Source of the DNA: Silicimonas algicola
GTDB lineage: Bacteria; Pseudomonadota; Alphaproteobacteria; Rhodobacterales; Rhodobacteraceae
Assembly (NCBI RefSeq): GCF_003148765.1
Contig: NZ_QGGV01000013.1
Span: 62,001-126,000 of the forward strand
Reading direction: 5' to 3'
Length of the DNA: 64,000 nt
In this document: positions 61,735 through 64,000 of the stretch, piece by piece
How the letters are laid out: the number at the start of each line of letters is the position of its first letter
How positions within the stretch are numbered: the first letter of the stretch is position 1
Position numbers and translations under genes: made by a program
Notes under the pieces: generated by a model
What the model saw: only the letters and a program-made list of their open reading frames with translations
Told to the model about the DNA's origin: nothing
Database searches by the model: none

Positions 61735-62712
61735 CTATTCGAGAACGCCTACTTCGCGTGAAGTTTCGACCAGTTGCTCGATATTCTGATCGACAAACTC
61801 CCCGAATTCTTCACCACCTTGCCAGAAGGGACCGAGACCATTGGCCTCCATGGCTTCCTGCCAGCCCTCGGACTGGTAGAGCTCCCCCAGAATGCTGACC
61901 CATTCCTGGTACTCTTCATCCGATATGTTGCCGGGCGCGTAGAAGCCCCGCCAGTTCGCCCCGATGACATCGTAGCCTTGCTCAATGGCAGTCGGGACAT
62001 CGGGAGCAGCTGCCAGACGCTCCGGCGCCAGAATGGCAAGAACCCGTACATTTCCGGCTTCAAGCTGACCTGCTATCTCGCTGAAGTCGCCAGTATACGC
62101 GTCGATGTGTCCTCCAAGAAGCTGTGTTTGCGCCGGACCTCCGCTATTGAAAGCGACGTAATTGATATCGGCGATGTCCTCCATTCCGGCAGCTTTAGCC
62201 AATAGTCGAACCTTGAGGTCGTCCCACGTCCCGGCGACACTTCCGCCACCGAACGATACCTGTGACGGGTCTTCCATGACATCGTCGAGCAGCTGGTTAA
62301 GGTTCTCGTAGGGAGAATCCTCCCTAACAACGATCGCGCCGAAGTCCGCCCCGAGAGAGGCGACCCACCGCACGGCCTCGTGATCTAGCCCAGTATAACG
62401 ATCCTGCGCGAGATTCGAAATCGTCGCGGTGCTGGCCGCCACGAGGAGATTGGGATCTTCGTTGCGCTTGCTGACGACATAGGACATGCCAACCCCGCCA
62501 TCGCCGCCCGACATATTCGTAACCTTGACCGAGCCGTCAACACGGTCTTGTTCCTCAAGGAGTCTTCCGACGGAGCGGCAAGTGAAATCCCATCCGCCGC
62601 CAGGATCGGACGGTGCGATACATTCGACGCCCGAGGGCTGCGCAAGCGCCAGTTGCATTGACAGCGTCGCTGTAAGGCCAACTGCTGCAAAAAGTGTCCT
62701 GTTGAACCACAT
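61735..62712 (-). CDS. tctC: Periplasmic solute-binding receptor (TctC/Bug family)
   Basis: 325 residues; ribosome site GGGAGGAACTTACC. The signal peptide ends near LSMQLALAQP. Bug-type ligand loop: VECIAPSDPGGGWDFTCRSV, with the two-lobed periplasmic-binding fold following (NMSGGDGGVGMSYVVSKR; VAFNSGGPAQTQLLGGHIDA). Bug receptors bind carboxylates such as citrate, aspartate, nicotinate or phthalate-like acids. Two cysteines (C31 and about C45) may form a disulfide. First gene of the tctCBA operon. Confidence 0.93.
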   Translation of the reverse strand: MWFNRTLFAAVGLTATLSMQLALAQPSGVECIAPSDPGGGWDFTCRSVGRLLEEQDRVDGSVKVTNMSGGDGGVGMSYVVSKRNEDPNLLVAASTATISNLAQDRYTGLDHEAVRWVASLGADFGAIVVREDSPYENLNQLLDDVMEDPSQVSFGGGSVAGTWDDLKVRLLAKAAGMEDIADINYVAFNSGGPAQTQLLGGHIDAYTGDFSEIAGQLEAGNVRVLAILAPERLAAAPDVPTAIEQGYDVIGANWRGFYAPGNISDEEYQEWVSILGELYQSEGWQEAMEANGLGPFWQGGEEFGEFVDQNIEQLVETSREVGVLE

Positions 62713-63230
62713 TGGTAAGTTCCTCCCTAGGTTGCTCTTCCCTGCCGGCGAAACCGGCCCGTTGCTCGCTGCTCCCTGCGTCGTGTCGAGTTGCCGGTGG
62801 CGTTGGACGCCGTTCTCCGGTCGCCAGGAGCGGAGCGATCGGAGCGCCATGAAGCGGCACTGGTTGACGTTAACAACCAGCATCAGACAACGCGCAAAAG
62901 TGGCCGGCGAACAGGCAATGCTGACCTTGCAATGGAACTGGGGCCTCCACTGATGCAATTTCTTTCAAAGCCGCACCGTCACTACACCGCTGTGCATGTC
63001 AGAAGCTTATTCGCATCTGTCGACACGTGAAATACAGATTCCTTATGCCGGGATACTAGATCATTATACCCGCACCCGCACTTAGGCGCGAGAGACGTCG
63101 GCTGACCCCGCTTCCATAGGGCTTCCAGTGCGAAGGCGCCCCGCAACGCAGGAGGCCACAGGAGAAGACCTTCAACCTTCTGTCGACAAATGAGCCTCTG
63201 GTCGGCCAAAGATTGGTGGACGGCTGGCCT
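62713..63230. other. Upstream region of tctC, no gene recognised
   Basis: About 520 bases with the tctC promoter near the left side and no convincing coding frame. Short frames on both strands have no family match. An IS3 element starts at about 63231. Confidence 0.45.
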
Positions 63231-63289
63231 GCCCCCTGAAAAGTGGTCCTCCCTGAAGTAGGCTTTGGAGCCAGATGGAGGACAAAGGA

Positions 63290-63568
63290 ATGCCCCAGAA
63301 GAAGCATAAGCCCGAAGAGATCGTCGCGAAGCTGCGGCAGGTCGACGTGTTGGTATCGCAGGGCCGGTCGGTGGCCGAGGCGGTGCGGTCGATTGGCGTG
63401 ACACAGTTCACCTACTACCGGTGGCGACAGGAGTTCGGCGGCCTCAAGACCGATCAGGTGAAGCGGCTGAAGGAGTTGGAGAAGGAGAACGAGCGGCTCC
63501 GGAAGGCGGTCTCCGATCTGACTCTGGAGAAGCTGATCTTGCGCGAGGCCGCCTCGGGAAACTTCTGA
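63290..63568 (+). CDS. IS3-family transposase OrfA
   Basis: 92 residues from ATG 63290, preceded by GGAGGACAAAGGA. The HTH is EEIVAKLRQVDVLVSQGRSV and IGVTQFTYYRWRQEF, followed by a leucine-zipper-like helix (LKELEKENERLRKAVSDLTL). The stop at 63568 lies within the beginning of orfB. Confidence 0.93.
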   Translation: MPQKKHKPEEIVAKLRQVDVLVSQGRSVAEAVRSIGVTQFTYYRWRQEFGGLKTDQVKRLKELEKENERLRKAVSDLTLEKLILREAASGNF

Positions 63569-64000
63569 GCCCCGCCCGCCGTCGTGCCTGCATCGACCAC
63601 GTCCGGCAGAAGTTCCGCGTCTCGGAGCGGTTCGCCTGTCGCGTGCTCGGGCAGCATCGCTCGACCCAGCGGAAGGTGCCGCGCGGAAGGGTCGATGAAG
63701 ACGCGCTGACCGCGGACATCATCGCGCTCGCTTCCCAGTACGGACGCTACGGCTACCGGCGCATCACGGCACTCCTTCAGGAGGCCGGCTGGGCGGTGAA
63801 CGTGAAGCGCCCCTCTCGGCAGATTTGCATTGCAAATCGCCTGCCGGGCAATGGTCGAGCGGATATGGCGGCGGGAGGGGCTCAAGGTTCCCCAGAAGCA
63901 ACCGAAGAAGAGCCGGCTCTGGCTCAATGACGGGTCGTGCATCCGTCTGCGGCCCGAGCGTCCGAACCACGTCTGGTCCTACGACTTCGTCGAGAGCCGG
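63562..64000 (+). pseudogene. IS3-family transposase OrfB, interrupted, partial
   Basis: Frame reads LSPARRRACIDHVRQKFRVS, then VLGQHRSTQRKVPRGRVDED and YGRYGYRRITALLQEAGWAV NVKR. After an inserted palindromic block it resumes one frame over as VERIWRREGLKVPQKQPKKS and RPNHVWSYDFVESR, which holds the first catalytic Asp of the DDE domain. Insertion of about 43 bases destroys the frame. The remainder lies beyond the window. Confidence 0.88.
63817..63846. repeat. Small palindromic insertion in IS3 orfB
   Basis: CGGCA-GATTTGCA-T-TGCAAATC-GCC-TGCCG: nested perfect arms of 5 and 8 bases. It lies within an approximately 43-base block absent from a normal orfB reading frame. Confidence 0.75.

Larger units (their letters stand above)
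63231..64000 (+). mobile_element. IS3-family element, left part, cut by the window end
   Basis: The left end probably begins TGCCCCCTGAAAAGTGG at about 63234. orfA (63290-63568) and an overlapping orfB in another frame follow, the usual IS3 arrangement with programmed frameshifting. orfB is interrupted by a palindromic insertion at about 63811-63853 and continues to the end of the window. The right end is not in view. Confidence 0.88.

Overview
The window looks like an accessory region (plasmid or genomic island) of a GC-rich alphaproteobacterium, most likely Rhodobacterales. The reasons are the protein families present (a CsbD plus small membrane protein pair, an HWE kinase, TctABC, a DUF2271/PepSY/ApbE locus), the codon bias, and an unusually heavy load of insertion sequences and gene fragments. 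No replication, partition or rRNA gene was seen, and no tRNA gene or CRISPR array.

Layout. 1-4.3 kb: an IS6-family remnant, then a five-gene minus-strand operon (ArsR regulator, DUF318/ArsP-type permease, small thioredoxin, unusual metallo-beta-lactamase-fold protein, OsmC protein) and two gene remnants. 4.5-7.6 kb: a MacAB/Lol-like adaptor, permease and ATPase operon. 8-9.8 kb: an SLC13-type permease. 10.3-14.6 kb: a secreted protein, a BBE-type flavoenzyme and two FMN split-barrel proteins, one fused to GAF. 14.8-16.4 kb: two damaged IS6 copies. 16.5-18.6 kb: a receiver protein divergent from an HWE histidine kinase, then a DUF1992 protein. 18.7-28.3 kb: a serine recombinase, two CadC-like TPR regulators each beside a small secreted protein, a broken IS1182-type element, and an HxlR regulator divergent from a methyltransferase.

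29.1-39.2 kb is the most coherent redox/metal locus. A plus-strand two-component system is divergent from a minus-strand series: PepSY protein, cytochrome b561-like protein, poly-aspartate secreted protein, DUF2271 protein with a possible flavinylation motif, PepSY-flavodoxin-FNR reductase (frameshifted), ApbE flavin transferase, P1B ATPase with a TPC motif, and a VIT/CCC1 transporter. The simplest reading is electron delivery across the inner membrane through flavins, coupled to handling of a transition metal.

39.2-50 kb is a junkyard of mobile DNA: a cupredoxin, CsbD and a few other intact genes lie among recombinase fragments, a duplicated regulator tail, nested IS6 ends, an intact IS110 element, an intact IS6 element and decayed GST, cupin and SDR fragments.

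50.1-62.7 kb is a catabolic island: a LysR regulator, two MaoC-fold hydratase proteins, two class III CoA-transferases, an MBL hydrolase, an SDR, two hotdog thioesterases, an HMG-CoA-lyase-type enzyme, a crotonase and a tripartite carboxylate transporter (TctABC). Together they fit uptake, CoA activation, hydration and carbon-carbon cleavage of an unidentified carboxylic acid. The window ends in an IS3 element whose second reading frame carries a small palindromic insertion.
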